From contig OZ025814.1 in assembly GCA_964019425.1 (NCBI GenBank), forward strand, positions 572,001 to 636,000: DNA of 64,000 nt. The letters are read 5' to 3'. Made by a program: the position numbers and the translations under genes. The notes beneath the pieces are model-generated. The model searched no databases and had not been told where the DNA came from. It worked only from the letters and a program-made list of their open reading frames with translations. Below are positions 63,584-64,000 of the stretch, piece by piece. Positions within the stretch are counted from its first letter, which is position 1; each line of letters starts with the position of its first letter. Origin of the DNA: Flectonema sp. DT1601. Lineage: Eukaryota > Euglenozoa > Diplonemea > Diplonemida > Diplonemidae.

Positions 63584-64000
63584 ATGCAAAACGGAGGTCC
63601 TCTCGACATACAGAGAGAGCTAAAGAAATTAAAGCAACTTGTTGCTGGAAAGAATGAATTGAAATCTGAAAATGAACTTCTGAGGCAAACAGTTGCCAAT
63701 CTAGAGGTATGTCAAATAAACAACAAGATCAAAAGATTTTCCCCAACTGCTCCCTAATTATATAAAAAAAATACTTAAAACAGAACCAACTTGGTACCGA
63801 CCCAGGCGACGTCTCAGGCCTCAAAGAATCAAAAGAAGGACTAGAAGCACAATTAAAGGAAATGCTCTCTCACATGATTAGCGCTGAAGAGAAAGTAATG
63901 GCGGCAGAATCAAGATCAGAAATGTGGCAAAAGCGAGCAGAAGACACCAACGAAGCGAAGACAAGAAGTGTTCGGCAGTTGGAAGCTACAGTGACGGAAC
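63584..64000 (+). CDS. Coiled-coil protein, 5' part (runs off the window)
   Basis: Exon 1 is 63584-63706 (MQNGGPLDIQRELKKLKQLV, ...ENELLRQTVANLE) and exon 2 starts at 63784 (NQLGTDPGDVSGLKESKEG) and is still open at the edge. The intron is GTATGT...AAAACAG, 77 bases, phase 0. The visible ~110 residues are almost one long coiled coil with heptads (LKKLKQLVAGKNELKSENELL; EAQLKEMLSHMISAEEKV), with no other domain yet. Structural or tethering proteins look like this. CATTAG ends at 63566. Confidence 0.75.

Overview
The window reads as one contiguous piece of a unicellular eukaryote's nuclear genome. It is AT-rich, and every gap between genes is packed with poly(A) and poly(T) runs of 10 to over 30 bases. 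About 23 protein genes are supported and every one is on the + strand. Almost every start codon is preceded, usually within 80 bases, by an AG that is often a pyrimidine-rich (Y)CAG. Real cis introns are short (56-155 bases), start GTRNGY or GTTTGT, and end in an A-rich ACAG. One-strand gene order plus a 3' splice site in front of each gene is what directional, polycistronic transcription with spliced-leader trans-splicing looks like. The C1 protease at the right end is closest in feel to the cruzipain family of kinetoplastids. Together these suggest an intron-bearing euglenozoan (for example a diplonemid or euglenid-like lineage). That is inference: no spliced-leader gene is in the window.

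Layout. 36-543: last exon of an unknown gene. 1.1-3.1 kb: polytopic membrane protein. 6.0-6.7 kb: SNAP-25-like Qbc-SNARE. 7.7-10.8 kb: plasma-membrane-type Ca2+-ATPase, followed by a 33-residue Cys-rich ORF. 12.4-15.2 kb: five-exon class I cyclic nucleotide phosphodiesterase. 16.3-21.3 kb: ABCC/MRP-type ABC transporter carrying a CAP-Gly-like domain. 23.2-23.6 kb: BolA3. 24.0-28.1 kb: four-TM protein and an EGF/PAN receptor. 28.5-30.3 kb: EF-hand protein and a probable organellar protein. 30.8-34.1 kb: a diverged copy of the 23.8-26.6 kb block (four-TM paralogue plus a truncated receptor pseudogene). 34.3-36.2 kb: helical-repeat (PPR-like) gene with its 3' half triplicated. 36.3-36.9 kb: IscA. 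37.6-42.3 kb: two cytoskeletal/scaffold-type proteins. 42.8-46.2 kb: NAD(P) transhydrogenase. 47.3-51.6 kb: RBR ubiquitin ligase. 53.2-55.1 kb: small unknown and an organellar helical protein. 55.1-57.6 kb: decayed OTU-like gene and dispersed repeats. 57.9-59.95 kb: TMEM254-like protein and eRF1. 61.5-63.1 kb: Rdx/SelW-like protein and a cathepsin L/cruzipain-like protease. 63.6 kb to the end: 5' part of a coiled-coil gene.

The genes are mixed housekeeping functions rather than one pathway. Loose themes are Ca2+/cyclic-nucleotide signalling (Ca2+-ATPase, EF-hand, phosphodiesterase), mitochondrial Fe-S assembly (BolA3, IscA) and membrane traffic or cytoskeleton (SNARE, CAP-Gly, PDZ, coiled coils). 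The most unusual items are the CAP-Gly-like domain inside an ABC transporter, an eRF1 that has lost the GTS loop and changed NIKS to SIKS while all three stop codons still appear in use, the split between A-rich cis acceptors and pyrimidine-rich pre-ATG acceptors, and a recent segmental duplication bounded by a ~100-bp direct repeat. No retroviral, Polinton-like or CRISPR material was recognised.
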